Assembly: GCA_020632475.1 (NCBI GenBank)
Contig: JACKFM010000005.1
Span: 4,246 to 68,245 of the forward strand
Reading direction: 5' to 3'
Length of the DNA stretch: 64,000 nt
Origin: Candidatus Omnitrophota bacterium
Lineage (GTDB): Bacteria > Omnitrophota > Omnitrophia > Omnitrophales > Aquincolibacteriaceae
Positions 17,301 to 26,032 of this stretch are shown piece by piece; the stretch's first letter is position 1, and the number at the start of each line of letters is the position of its first letter. Position numbers and translations under genes: made by a program. The notes under the pieces were generated by a model, which worked only from the letters and a program-made list of their open reading frames with translations, had not been told where the DNA came from and did not search any database.

Positions 17301-20300
17301 AAAACTCTTTAAGACGATACAGACTCTTACCCCCTGTATCTTCTCTTTGATCCAAAAGATCTACCCTAGACAGCCTGTCCAATTGACTTTTAATCGTACT
17401 AAAATCATACGTTGATACCGCCGCATAATCAGCGGTCGAAAATTCATCATGAGCAAATAGGCGGTAAATATCTCTAAATGTTCTGATCGCAGGATTCACT
17501 TCGGATATCTTTGGCTCAGCAAGAGCACCCCCATCTCCCCCTCTCAATTCAGCGCGCGGATGCACAATGACTTTCTTTTCATCAGCCCGGATTTCAAGGT
17601 CAAATTTAGCGGTTTGCTGAATAATGGACTGAAGCATCAGATCGCCGCCGCTTTTCAAAGGCACGTTTGTTCCGGCGGCTTCAACAGTTTCAATCCCCCA
17701 ATCGTTCAATCTTGCAATGATCGCCTCATCAAGCTCAATCCACGTTCCGTTTTCAGGCACCGGATAGTGCGGCAGCAAATCAGACGAGGCCTTCCATTTT
17801 CCGACGGTTTGATTTGCAATCGCAATGTTCATTGCAGTCAAACGAAGGCGATCATAGGAACGAGGAACTCCCAAAGCCATAGTCATGATAAACAAATCCT
17901 TATCCAAAAGGCTTTCAGGGTCACGCTCTGAAAGGGCTCCTGCCCAATCCCCGGAGATCAACAGCTGTTTTTTCGGAACACGGATATCCTGAGCCAGAAG
18001 AATTTCCGCGTTTTTCATAGGAACGGGTTTGGGTGTTCCCAGGGTGGCAATTTCTTCCTCCCCGCTTAATTCACGAACATCTTTTTTGGGAATACGAAGG
18101 ACGGCCCTTTGCAGGAACTCATCAATCGGCGGAAAAGGTTCGCTGCGTTTTTCCCGCTCCCACATCGCACGGAAAGCATAATAATTTAAAACTGCACGCG
18201 CTGCGCGGCTTGTCCGGTCGGAAAAATGCGTGGTGGATTCCAAAGTCATGGGATACGTTCCCATAAGCGATTGTGCAGACGGGCCGATCACGGGATCGGA
18301 CAGAAAAATGGTCCCCCACTCCTCATCATGATTGGGCAGTGTTCCCTGCCAGGTATCAATCTCTTCAAAAGATGCACTTTGGAGAAAATCATTTTGAGAA
18401 AAATCCGCATCTATTTCCAAAATACGCTCAAGCCCTTTATAGCCCCCCAGCTGTCCGCGTACCGCTGCGATTCGCGCAATGCCAAGACTGGTGCCGTGAT
18501 AATAATAAGTTTGGGCCTTGGGCTCATCCCAGTTTCTCTGCCGGGTTTGCCGAAGTCCGTCATCCCACGCAAGGCTTAAAGGTTCATAATGCGTATAAAC
18601 AGCCTGTTGTGTTTTCTGATCTTTTTGACGGGCTTCTTCCTGAATCTTTTTAATCTCTTCAAGAGCAAACCTCTCGTGAATGTCTTTCAGGATTTTCTCT
18701 TTCTCCTCTACGCTTGAGGTTGAAAGCATATTCTTTCGAAGATTTTGATAAACACGGCGCCAAGCCCACATTCTTTCAAGCCAGGCCTCCGGGCTGTCAA
18801 TCACATCAAGACTTTGCACGAGCAGTTCGGCATCTTTGCGGTAAGCCGTAATCTGCTCAATGGCATTTTGGCTATTTTCCGGAAGCGCCTCTCCACGCGT
18901 TAATTTTGAAACGGCCGTTTCAATTTTTTTAAGCAGACGCACATTCGTCATCTCCGACCGCGCCATCGAAAGCAGTACGGGAAAAAGCCCCATTCGTACG
19001 CCAAGCGGATATTGATTTAAAACCCCCTGTTCTTCTGAAGCACGGATTACGGCCTCCACGGTCTCTCCACCAAGATTCAAAAGCTCTTTACGAATTTCAC
19101 GCAGTGTATTTTTCTGCTGCGACTTAAACGCATCATCACCGGAAACTAAAATCGCTTCCCGCGTCCTGAGGACAAGCTCCACAAGTGCCTCGGCCTGGGC
19201 GTGATTCTTCGCACTATCATTCCCCACACTGCGCAATTCGGTCCGTTTGATGACATGACTGGAAGTTCTTTTTGAATGCGGTGAGACGGGAGTCCCATTC
19301 CTAATGGGTGAAAATACCACTTTGCGCAAAAGACCGTCGAGCACCGCACGGTCGGACGGCAGAAGTTCTTCGCGGTCGAATTTCTGCTGCAATCGTTTTG
19401 CCCGGCTGAAAAATCCGTTGACCCGGGCACGAACAGCCGCATTGTACTTGAGTTTTTCCCAGTAGTCCTTTCTTGTCCAAACCAGATGGACGTCTTCATG
19501 ACTTGCAATCTCGGCAAAGGCACCTTCTCCATTGACGTGAATCACATGAACACGCAGTCCGCCCTGAAGATGCAATCTTTGATAGCGCGCAGTCAGCCAC
19601 TCTTCAAGCACCTCCTGACGAATGGCACGTTCTTCTTCATCCGGCATGGTGGCACCGGCCACCACAATATTGATTTCTGCCGGAGCCTCTCCGTTGACAT
19701 CAATTTCAAATTCATCATCCTCCCATTGATCCGCTCCGGCAGCAGTCATGGAATGGATCGCACTTAAAACCGGAACTCGAAGACTGTGCAAAAGCTGCAT
19801 GAATTCAGGGCTGTAAAGACCGTTTTGGGTGATCAAAAAACGCTCAAACTTGGCACCCTGAAATTCAAGTTCAATGGCATCCTGCGGCAATGCCACCGGG
19901 ATCAATTCGTCACGGATAAAGCCCAGCATTTCCCGTGCAGTCTGCAGGCGCTCGCGAATCATTCCCTCCCGGGTATCCCGTTCATCATACGCAAGCTGCA
20001 TCGCATAGGCCGTATCGGTGAAAATTTTCAACATAGTCTCAAAGCGTTCGGCGTATTCCTGCTGTTGTTGAATGGATGTTTGAATACGATTCCCCTGATT
20101 TTCTGCGGCTAACGCTTCAAGATTCAGATCCGGTTTACGCGGATCCCAATGAGGATTGGTCAACGCAGGATGACCGGGGGCAATGAGACCAAGACGTTTC
20201 TTTTGTTCTTCGATCCGTTTATCGTCTTTGGACAAAATCGCGGCAGCATAGGCATGCACCTGGCGAGTTACGATCTGCTGCAGATATGCATTGGCCTGCC

Positions 20301-23300
20301 CGATCTGTTTCGCAGAAAGTTCCAGTTTCCACTGTTCCTGAATATCGCTGATACGTCCGCCGTCTTCGGTATCCAGTAAATCCTGATAACCTTTTGCCCT
20401 AAGGACCACGGTCAAATTATCTTCGGTCACCGGAACATGGATGGATGCCAGAAATTTTTCAGAATACTCCCGCAACGGCTGTCCGGCCGTTTTAAAAGCA
20501 AAAACCCCTTTTGACTGCAAATCAATTTCCAGTTCACGGGCATAACGTTTTAATGTCGTGTCAGCCTCAAAACCCATCTCGTTGGCCAAATCACGTCTCT
20601 GGATCGGCATCAACCGGTAGGCCTCATTTCCCGAACGCAATCTTTCCAGCGCCTGATCAATCAGGGCTTCAAACCGATTCTTGGCCTGTTCCCACTGTAT
20701 GCGGTCAATTTGCCCCTGATTATTTTTGTAAGGCGGTAATTCAATATAAAGTCCGAAAAGCCCCACTTGTCTAAAATCAACATCATACTCAGCGGAGAAC
20801 CTTCTTACCCAATTACGGGCCCGTTCTTTTTGAAGGCGTGCACTAATCCGTTGATTCAAATCCTGTACGCGTGCGAATTGAGAATGCGTGGAATTTCTGC
20901 GTCCGTTTTCGGCATTCAATTGGTTTAATTCATGAATAATCAAAGGGAGCGTCAACGGCATTTCCGCCCCCTTTCCATTGTCCGGCGTTTTTAAATCCCG
21001 GGATGCATACGGCACCTGCAAAAGAAAGTCCTGAGGCCTAAAGGTCCTTCCTTCGAGAATCGCTCTAACCCGGTAAGCGATTTCGGTTCGGTTCATCGAG
21101 GTGCGCAAGGCCTTGCGAATACGTGTCAGTTGCCCTCGCTTGAGAGGAGTCGTTCTGACCCATACAGTGCCGGCCTTCGTATTAGCACGTTTTAACTCCA
21201 CCAGACCAAGACGTCTTAAAAAATAGGCGTGATCGCGCAGTGTATGCGACTGGTCACTCAGTCCGTTGACCAATCCCTCAAAGGCTGTCAACTTGACCCA
21301 TTGCCCATCAAAATGTTTGCGCAGCAAATCATAAGTAATGCCAAGATATTGCGCACTCTTATCACGCGGGCCCCTACGGCGTGACGCCATCCGTCCGTAA
21401 TCGGGACGATCCTGCGGAAGTGAAAAAACAGGCGTCCCGCTGAGAACACCGGCCATTTGTACTTGTATGGCCGCCATTTGCTCCTGATATTCGTGGGCAT
21501 CACTGTCACCGGTAATATAAGAACTTACAAGGAAATCTATTGTGTCCGATGAAGCCTTTTTAACTTCTTCGATAACCGTATGACGAAAAGACGAGGTGCC
21601 GATACGATGAATAGGGCTTACTTCTTCTCTCTGGATAAGTCCCAATTCCGCTAACGCTTTTAAATGGCGGTTCACCGTATGTTCATCAAACATCTCTGTC
21701 GAAAGGGCCAAAATATCCTGAGTCACAAAAGAACGCTCTGAGAAAAGTTCCCTGATGCTGTGCCAGGTATAAAGAAGGTTATTACGGTCAGGCCGTTCGA
21801 TATGTTCCATTTTTTGAGCCATACGGGATTGATAATCCGGCAGAATTTTAAGATCACGAAGAATGGCCTCATCGCTCATTTCATTCACCCAGGGATGATC
21901 CTCAGCGTAGAGACCTCTGAAAGCCTCAAGCCCCCAGGCAACGGCAGCGCCGCTCATCACCCGGAGAGCCTGCCTTCGGCTGTTGATTCCGAGCATCTGC
22001 AAAATATTCTGTTCAGGCAGCTTGAAGGGTATCCCGGCCCGTTTAGCCAGGCGCAGGGTCGTTTCATATAAATTGTTGCGGACTTTTGAATTGGCAAATC
22101 CGAAAGAAGCGGCCACACGAATCATATAGCCGTAGAAGCGGCGGTAACGTTTTTGAAAAACCGGAAGATAGCTTTCAGTCAGGCCGAGAGTCCAAATCAA
22201 ATCTTCAAAACTGAAATGCTCTTTATCAATGTGGTCAACTTGCCGGGTCACTTCATCATAGAGCCCGGAAAGGTTCCAGCCTTCACCCTCTTTCGGTTTT
22301 TGATTTAATTCGCGGATAATCCGGTCTCTGACCTGATCGGGTGTTTTCTCACGCGGACGGGCAACCTGCATCAGCAGAATACCTTGCGGAATTTCAATTT
22401 GTTTGAGATCAATCCCCAGCCCGGGAAGAACCCGCTTCACTAGCGGATTGCGTGTCAAACCGAGCGAGCGCGCCAAAGCCCGTATATTGCCCAGATAGTA
22501 TTGATAGCGGTCGGTGATGACTTGTTTATATTCCGCCTCGATATCAAGGGCATAGGCCAGTCCGGCGAGACCGTTGACCATTTTTAAATGCCTGGGAAAT
22601 CCCGGATAGTCGCTACCCAGCGCTTCAAAATAATCGCCAAGCCGCCAGTCGAAATCATCAGAAGCCAACTCAGCAAGGACTTCTTCTTTGGTCCAGCCCC
22701 ATTCTTCCAAAAGCCATCCGGCATTCTTGTTCACAGGCGTTTTAGGAACTTTGATTTTAGAGAAATCAATGCCAAGCGCCGGAGCAATCACATCCCGCAA
22801 AGTTTTAACCGCTAAACCCAAAGAAGCGGCCGTCTTCTCCTGATTGCCTCTCTGATCTTTATAACGTTGAATCACCACCTCCCGGTATTCTTTTTGAATA
22901 TCCAGTCCCTGGATCAATCTTACATAACCAATCTTTTCGATTGCAGAAAAATCGGGATAGGCCGCAATAATCGCATCGTAATACACCGATAGATCCCAAT
23001 TAAAATCATCCGAACTCAGCTCGACGACAACTTCCTGTCGGGTCCATCCCCACTCCCTTAAAAGAAATCCGGGTTTGCTTCTCTCGCGCTCGCGAAGGTC
23101 TTTTTCCTTTTGCAGTTGCGCTAAATATTTTTCACGATGGTCACGGCGTCTAAAAACAAAACCATATTTCCACTCCTCCAAAATATTTTCGATCTTACGT
23201 TGTACACGTACAGGCCCGGGATAACCTCCGACCTCACGCCCCATCGCAAGCTGGATGTTTTCCGGCGTGGTATCAACCTGAAGGCTGCTCAAGAGTTTTC

Positions 23301-25305
23301 GGGTTGCTTTAACAAGCAAAGCGGCATCTTTATGAATTTGATAAACACCAAAATCAGCAAGCCGGATTCGGTAAGTCCGGGCAAGTTCAAGGAGAAAACG
23401 AGGTCTCAACATTCCCATGGCCCAGGCCAGTTCATCATGCCTAATCGGCATTTCTTTAAAGTGTTTGTTTCCGGCCCTGAGCCATTCAACCGTTTCTTTA
23501 ATGACCTGCTCCAGTTGGGCCTTCGCCTGTTTTTTGTCTTTAGGCAATTGCAGCCTGATATCAAAAAGGCCCAATTTTCTCAAGTCCGCTTCGGCCCCAA
23601 GATTCGTTACCGAGGTCGTATGAACCTCCATCCGCCGGGAAACGTCCCCGGGCCGGACGACAGGCATCGGATTCCCTCCGCTCAACTGCTCATCTTCCTC
23701 GGCTTCAATGGCATTTGCAACGGATTCAGGAGTGATGATTTTCGCCTCGCGCAATTCACTGTGCTGTTTTTCAAGCGCTTTGACCAGTCTCAGTTCAAAA
23801 TCCGCCCGGGTCCAATCGGTCCAGTCGGAATTAAAACCGTTTAAGGCCTGCTCAATAGGATCAAGCAGACGGCCTTCGTCCTCAATGGTTGAAAAAACAC
23901 GTGCGGCTTTGGCCAGAAGCACGGGAATCTCAAACGAGTGATACCCGGTACTCATAAGCTGCCGGTAATATTTTTGGTGTTTTTCGCTGACCTTGGTTAT
24001 TGCCGGGCTCACCACCGCATAAGAAAGGCCTTCGGCTTCAAGCATCTGCTTAATTTTCTGTTTATGGAATCCACCGTAGACGAGAACTGCAACGCCTTCA
24101 GAGCCTGAATCACGAAAAGCCCTGAAATGCTTACGCATTAACTCATCGCGCTCTATGGCGGTTTGATAAAACTGCAAGGCATTTTGGATCTGAGTCTGCC
24201 AGAGATTAGAAATCACTATGTATTTTCCGGTCTGCTCATATAAAAAGCGGGCGATATGTTCAGTGCTGAAATCACGCATCATTTTCTGCACCGGCAGAAA
24301 CTCTTCCTGAACAATCTCAAGCCGGTTCAGCCGCCCAAAAACCGCCAGAGCTTTATAAATCTTAAAAAGCTCTCTGGACTGATCGTTTTCAAGAAAGCCT
24401 GCGGCATAATCATCTTCAAAACGGTTCAATTCTTCTAAAAGAGCCGGGGCTTCAATATTTGCTGCGGACGGATCTTCATCATAGAGCTGATGCAATAAGG
24501 GATAGTTCTGACCATCCCGGGTAAAACCAGCAAAGTCCAAAGCCATGGAATGCAGTCGGTCCAAATAATCCCCCATCCCGATTTGCCCGCTGTCTAAACG
24601 GTCTCTCAACTTGATCCAGCTTTTAAGTTTCTTCGGGAAATTGATGTCGATCAGATTTTGGATTTCCCGGTGAATATTCTGAAGATCCTGTGAAATCGTC
24701 TCTTTTAGCGCCGCCGATTTTTGGTACCATTCAATATTTTTCCGGTGAAGTTCAATACTGTCAGCACCGATCAGGTTGAAATCTTCTTTACGAGTGATGT
24801 GGGCATATTCAGCACCGCCAAGCCGGAGTTTATCCATCAGAAAATAAGAAACTTTTTCTTTGGCCTTCAAATCTTTAAACCGTGCAAAAAGTTTATCCGT
24901 AGGGACAGCCCCCTGATATCCCTCTTCATAAACCGTTTTCACACCGTAATGCCGCACGAGATGCCGAATCACTTTTGCGATATGCTCCTGAGCCTCGAGA
25001 GAATCATGAGCGTCCTGGATGTAAATCACCGTCTTCGACAGTAGGTCTAAGGACTGAGGACTGCGGACTGAGGAGCTCGGCTGCTTATATAAAATCGTTT
25101 CCGGTACGATATAGTGTTCTTCAATGGTTCCAAGTTTAGCGGGAATGCGTATATCCAGTGGGGACAGGTCTTCAGACTTGCCTGCCGAATAGGCGGACCT
25201 GTCCCCAGTCAGCTCGTGAACCGCCAGCACAGGTGCCGCATACGCGACATCCAATGTCAGCATAAATACACACATCAAAATGGAAATGAATCGTCTAGTC
25301 CACAT
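11323..25305 (-). CDS. Giant exported multidomain protein 2 (4660 aa), TIKI-like N-terminus
   Basis: The ATG lies inside the end of the HTH-PilZ gene and follows AGGTG, so translation is probably coupled. Seen: a signal peptide ending DVAYA; a TIKI/TraB-like module (about 90-430) with QDAH at 97-100, an EEG motif and GGFH at 411-414; three copies of a roughly 150-aa module near residues 570, 1515 and 3195; Fis-like helix-turn-helix units (about 760-1000); winged-helix-like units (about 1150-1430 and 2600-3080); HEDVH (1936-1940), a possible HExxH zinc site; a YHGTS segment (H2270) resembling the first motif of ADP-ribosyltransferases; a stretch resembling sigma-70 region 2 (about 3830-3920); and low-complexity acidic linkers. 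[KR]xE[LM]R motifs sit near 2022, 2583 and 4465. DNA-binding-like modules behind a signal peptide are puzzling; a secreted effector polyprotein is one inference. Domain names rest on motifs only. Confidence 0.88.
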   Translation of the reverse strand: MWTRRFISILMCVFMLTLDVAYAAPVLAVHELTGDRSAYSAGKSEDLSPLDIRIPAKLGTIEEHYIVPETILYKQPSSSVRSPQSLDLLSKTVIYIQDAHDSLEAQEHIAKVIRHLVRHYGVKTVYEEGYQGAVPTDKLFARFKDLKAKEKVSYFLMDKLRLGGAEYAHITRKEDFNLIGADSIELHRKNIEWYQKSAALKETISQDLQNIHREIQNLIDINFPKKLKSWIKLRDRLDSGQIGMGDYLDRLHSMALDFAGFTRDGQNYPLLHQLYDEDPSAANIEAPALLEELNRFEDDYAAGFLENDQSRELFKIYKALAVFGRLNRLEIVQEEFLPVQKMMRDFSTEHIARFLYEQTGKYIVISNLWQTQIQNALQFYQTAIERDELMRKHFRAFRDSGSEGVAVLVYGGFHKQKIKQMLEAEGLSYAVVSPAITKVSEKHQKYYRQLMSTGYHSFEIPVLLAKAARVFSTIEDEGRLLDPIEQALNGFNSDWTDWTRADFELRLVKALEKQHSELREAKIITPESVANAIEAEEDEQLSGGNPMPVVRPGDVSRRMEVHTTSVTNLGAEADLRKLGLFDIRLQLPKDKKQAKAQLEQVIKETVEWLRAGNKHFKEMPIRHDELAWAMGMLRPRFLLELARTYRIRLADFGVYQIHKDAALLVKATRKLLSSLQVDTTPENIQLAMGREVGGYPGPVRVQRKIENILEEWKYGFVFRRRDHREKYLAQLQKEKDLRERERSKPGFLLREWGWTRQEVVVELSSDDFNWDLSVYYDAIIAAYPDFSAIEKIGYVRLIQGLDIQKEYREVVIQRYKDQRGNQEKTAASLGLAVKTLRDVIAPALGIDFSKIKVPKTPVNKNAGWLLEEWGWTKEEVLAELASDDFDWRLGDYFEALGSDYPGFPRHLKMVNGLAGLAYALDIEAEYKQVITDRYQYYLGNIRALARSLGLTRNPLVKRVLPGLGIDLKQIEIPQGILLMQVARPREKTPDQVRDRIIRELNQKPKEGEGWNLSGLYDEVTRQVDHIDKEHFSFEDLIWTLGLTESYLPVFQKRYRRFYGYMIRVAASFGFANSKVRNNLYETTLRLAKRAGIPFKLPEQNILQMLGINSRRQALRVMSGAAVAWGLEAFRGLYAEDHPWVNEMSDEAILRDLKILPDYQSRMAQKMEHIERPDRNNLLYTWHSIRELFSERSFVTQDILALSTEMFDEHTVNRHLKALAELGLIQREEVSPIHRIGTSSFRHTVIEEVKKASSDTIDFLVSSYITGDSDAHEYQEQMAAIQVQMAGVLSGTPVFSLPQDRPDYGRMASRRRGPRDKSAQYLGITYDLLRKHFDGQWVKLTAFEGLVNGLSDQSHTLRDHAYFLRRLGLVELKRANTKAGTVWVRTTPLKRGQLTRIRKALRTSMNRTEIAYRVRAILEGRTFRPQDFLLQVPYASRDLKTPDNGKGAEMPLTLPLIIHELNQLNAENGRRNSTHSQFARVQDLNQRISARLQKERARNWVRRFSAEYDVDFRQVGLFGLYIELPPYKNNQGQIDRIQWEQAKNRFEALIDQALERLRSGNEAYRLMPIQRRDLANEMGFEADTTLKRYARELEIDLQSKGVFAFKTAGQPLREYSEKFLASIHVPVTEDNLTVVLRAKGYQDLLDTEDGGRISDIQEQWKLELSAKQIGQANAYLQQIVTRQVHAYAAAILSKDDKRIEEQKKRLGLIAPGHPALTNPHWDPRKPDLNLEALAAENQGNRIQTSIQQQQEYAERFETMLKIFTDTAYAMQLAYDERDTREGMIRERLQTAREMLGFIRDELIPVALPQDAIELEFQGAKFERFLITQNGLYSPEFMQLLHSLRVPVLSAIHSMTAAGADQWEDDEFEIDVNGEAPAEINIVVAGATMPDEEERAIRQEVLEEWLTARYQRLHLQGGLRVHVIHVNGEGAFAEIASHEDVHLVWTRKDYWEKLKYNAAVRARVNGFFSRAKRLQQKFDREELLPSDRAVLDGLLRKVVFSPIRNGTPVSPHSKRTSSHVIKRTELRSVGNDSAKNHAQAEALVELVLRTREAILVSGDDAFKSQQKNTLREIRKELLNLGGETVEAVIRASEEQGVLNQYPLGVRMGLFPVLLSMARSEMTNVRLLKKIETAVSKLTRGEALPENSQNAIEQITAYRKDAELLVQSLDVIDSPEAWLERMWAWRRVYQNLRKNMLSTSSVEEKEKILKDIHERFALEEIKKIQEEARQKDQKTQQAVYTHYEPLSLAWDDGLRQTRQRNWDEPKAQTYYYHGTSLGIARIAAVRGQLGGYKGLERILEIDADFSQNDFLQSASFEEIDTWQGTLPNHDEEWGTIFLSDPVIGPSAQSLMGTYPMTLESTTHFSDRTSRAARAVLNYYAFRAMWEREKRSEPFPPIDEFLQRAVLRIPKKDVRELSGEEEIATLGTPKPVPMKNAEILLAQDIRVPKKQLLISGDWAGALSERDPESLLDKDLFIMTMALGVPRSYDRLRLTAMNIAIANQTVGKWKASSDLLPHYPVPENGTWIELDEAIIARLNDWGIETVEAAGTNVPLKSGGDLMLQSIIQQTAKFDLEIRADEKKVIVHPRAELRGGDGGALAEPKISEVNPAIRTFRDIYRLFAHDEFSTADYAAVSTYDFSTIKSQLDRLSRVDLLDQREDTGGKSLYRLKEFSHSRIADMELIISGYRSIHDEKYIRENVQAVQNGDRIFFVKANGVPWNFRNEAFLQQRSTLKNHPFLYMTYMMLRHHFYGGWVKTTMLLENSEGISRNYLPAQMEQLAALGLVEKEEAGRNIVWYRLRPQSFEQNRLIEEALWNYANDTDTDALQAEMQAIQSGTKQLPPSEVNPQMVKTLEAARERGVKSTAISLDALAQTNSTLRTFYTIWQAYGFEPFKSTEYRQKHDGRDKQSVWVQFDKLRRLGIFTDASGSGGSESHFQLRSFESGQLNALIFVILQYKREKDFERVKTAVGRILAGEKILNPPAYVWDFEEMGRRVKDLHPETTTTHLVLTYRLLRRHFSGEWIKPRALLPYTAGISQTALYNQLRVLHELELIELDETEDFWVRIKPVSEDQIKPIESKLLVYHLRGASAKKSSRQRVVTGAVVKDMVKTTPEETPAVATPINAPQRDYFGASEIFEQFFSQSREQAAHETGITLPRIIRAIEEVSRVTDKPQFKDVAKMLGVSAGQLNTFGTRYGVEYKNLGMWGTKLPAHDFALKHMIYVALFRLREGRPEYAHMPVSMDDLAYELRVADVRTLRRTLESRGINLRAVGVINRDDSSVEFIRRHLTSIQTNDLVFQDLDETEQSRVIDHVLGKPAGSAITAKVEKWIARYEMVRGSWVKDRAESESIFHREYLEGLIAEARMNYLQARRVSQYLQHKAEYTRLKKFSPNDIAFFHRNGAADNLSGRQPVLTLELSGNKRILFEKKDGKAVNYGVAKLLAYQGVDPSDVKAFVYRSPEENDGLLVLRQCNGSAACQGRELLRLPVDERGAPLGYWSSGQAHFSALKMAMLSGALAPGLYNLLIGSKQNRSAITELSHKLEGQPEMHAYIPNGQVNISFEGVNFTGWPRYFRDLRNRSAFDPGSQLLAVGMQKEKERIVLYAFVESDDGTISVHETDQIRLSRGKIDRLNAETVVEITALLARQSPERQLNVETRRFWLETNAYDLTDYFRITKTKRDNVTVMLHQEEDNQRIEIISEGIETQIINLSEDLLPLVFSEAAQKRRVFNVMEVLYQQKVKYDPQQAPYFVTSLDTSLRTVKREIRFPDLQSVWDYMTGRPADELLNDSGWMNARSRWNRRLSERYQIPRPKNYPVWNNEWAPKAWLEQTKDYEELDLDNDARMELWYRWKAGDGSAYQTLMESFIPVINRIAKKNRYGRTWDDHYYAELISVGNMLMVEAVTEWHDKRTVSLSDTVETRIEAQMRKIANSERRSSNDRGGKANVLKSPDDDSDQGIFSILFATARRDEQERDSVRSGGIPDLIKAAVDQRHREVGQRILSGELVHPNRDEAVADLVGAAETDDQPDATSEFTIDFDPSHRVFDQMSVDDEAAAPKSDQPPASVSAADSKYDDFDRALGQDAVDHDRELPVILNPEKETLARNLEKWFRGTADLDALTQRLEIENLAIHAISGMGVFGLAIREYSDLNLMITTDASPGQISALLEELKDSIQTGVFQENPEDGNRTLVVGKVDGYYNALAEGNGFVKIVAENHKIGNPARGIASIEVVRFIPDEDEDWESEGHGDIRASDWADAAQVRAYFQTVSASKFVEGSNGYLVYENHSGAADNLRRIAERKYDWNYGFMARVEDYAQDFFRKHNRYERASEFDTFLMRSEEDAAHVDEESDGDVNSFHLDYDPSHSTLMPEDVVVEEPKKKKKQEPKRALDLRISRLQSALAGEDDDGFKMELPRQIQAIQAELTVLELKMNRPGKPMKPEHVELIEQAQRFLERQQIARAKVEQARRERQEAKAKSELRIAPTVSSFKVDKNIRTVVSELKNRYVIPVDIQTWTYGLSEIQRREIESLLMTAKANHAVELAINDIRSANEDSKITAQYGRLQNLPNVRFVNPGTVFNPADRKVLSIGKQGIASAWAELLKQSWDKTDFFYAVDYDAGDEEPGRVVSAIMLLDSSQESILRNQSAFDQFVATQQSRIISQLISTYTYVGQSA
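25047..25080. repeat. GGACTGAG-type short repeat inside giant gene 2
   Basis: AGGACTGAGGACTGCGGACTGAGG lies in frame just before the TIKI-like module and encodes an RSPQS peptide. It belongs to the same short repeat family seen inside giant gene 1 and upstream of purB. Confidence 0.6.
25159..25207. repeat. In-frame TGGGGACAGGTC/GACCTGTCCCCA palindrome
   Basis: A perfect 12-bp inverted repeat encloses a smaller GCCT/AGGC hairpin, inserted in frame about 30 codons after the start of giant gene 2, between the signal peptide and the first domain. It looks like a small palindromic repeat element carried inside a coding sequence. Confidence 0.7.
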
Positions 25306-25816
25306 AGCGGCGAATCACCTCCTGATCGACTTCGGACAGATGCCTTAATTTAATGCCCACACTGCGGTGTCCGTTTTGAACCGTCCTCACAACGCGGCCC
25401 TTAATTTTCATTTGAACGGCATCCGGTTCCTGCAAATCAAAACAAAGAGTCACAGGCTGTCCGGCTTCAAGTTCCATATCCGGTTCGCACACAAAGTGCA
25501 CCCCATTCTCACTGATGTCCTGAATCATTCCCCGTGAGGTCCCTCCGCCTAAGCGGACCAGGTCGCTTTCAAGCGAAGCCGTGATTTCGGTCTGCAACCT
25601 CGGGAACTTCCTTCGTTCAGACAAAGCTTTATCAGGTGAAGCTTCCTCTTTTCCTTGAAGATGCGCTTCAATGTCTTTGGCCAGAAAACGCCAGTGCCTG
25701 CCGAATTTAACCGCACGGATCTTTCCCTGGCGTGCAAGATCATAAAGGCTTGAGGCAGAGATCTTGAGTAATGCGCTGACTTCCTGAACGGTTAGAATGT
25801 TTTCTCTTTTTTCCAT
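25295..25816 (-). CDS. MerR/excisionase-type HTH fused to a PilZ domain
   Basis: This is a 173-aa protein. Residues about 7-53 match the HTH_17 family: LTVQEVSALLKIS, then SSLYDLARQGKIRAVKFGRHWRF. Residues about 67-172 form a PilZ domain with the RRKFPR motif (RxxxR type) and DISENG ([DN]xSxxG), the two elements that bind cyclic di-GMP. It is probably a cytosolic DNA-binding protein responding to cyclic di-GMP, although HTH_17 units can also serve in other roles. Its stop overlaps the start of giant gene 2 by 11 bases, so the two are co-transcribed, and it may control the giant genes. The direct repeat CGGTTA-TCA-CGGTTA (about 25839-25853) just upstream is a candidate operator. Confidence 0.85.
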   Translation of the reverse strand: MEKRENILTVQEVSALLKISASSLYDLARQGKIRAVKFGRHWRFLAKDIEAHLQGKEEASPDKALSERRKFPRLQTEITASLESDLVRLGGGTSRGMIQDISENGVHFVCEPDMELEAGQPVTLCFDLQEPDAVQMKIKGRVVRTVQNGHRSVGIKLRHLSEVDQEVIRRYVD

Positions 25817-26032
25817 GGGTTCACTATAGGCTTAATTACGGTTATCACGGTTACAGCAGAATCCGGGACAAAAAAATTTGTATAGAAGTGTCGCACATGA
25901 CTTAACTTTATTCAAATTCATGAGTTAGGTCATTTTTAGAGGAGGTCGTATTTGATGCGGAAGAGACTAAAATTAGGGAGGATGCTATAAATTGATAGGG
26001 GTACTGATTTTACCGGACGCCGTTCTTTACGC
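25817..26032. other. Intergenic region upstream of the HTH-PilZ gene
   Basis: It contains the CGGTTA direct repeat close to the HTH-PilZ start, AT-rich TATA-like hexamers without a clear -35 box, and at its far end (26009-26032) the conserved sequence that follows the stop of giant gene 3. No gene is seen. Confidence 0.5.

Noticed and set aside
25295..25816. HTH-PilZ gene as a phage excisionase
   Set aside because: There is no integrase or other phage gene nearby, and the C-terminal half is a PilZ domain.
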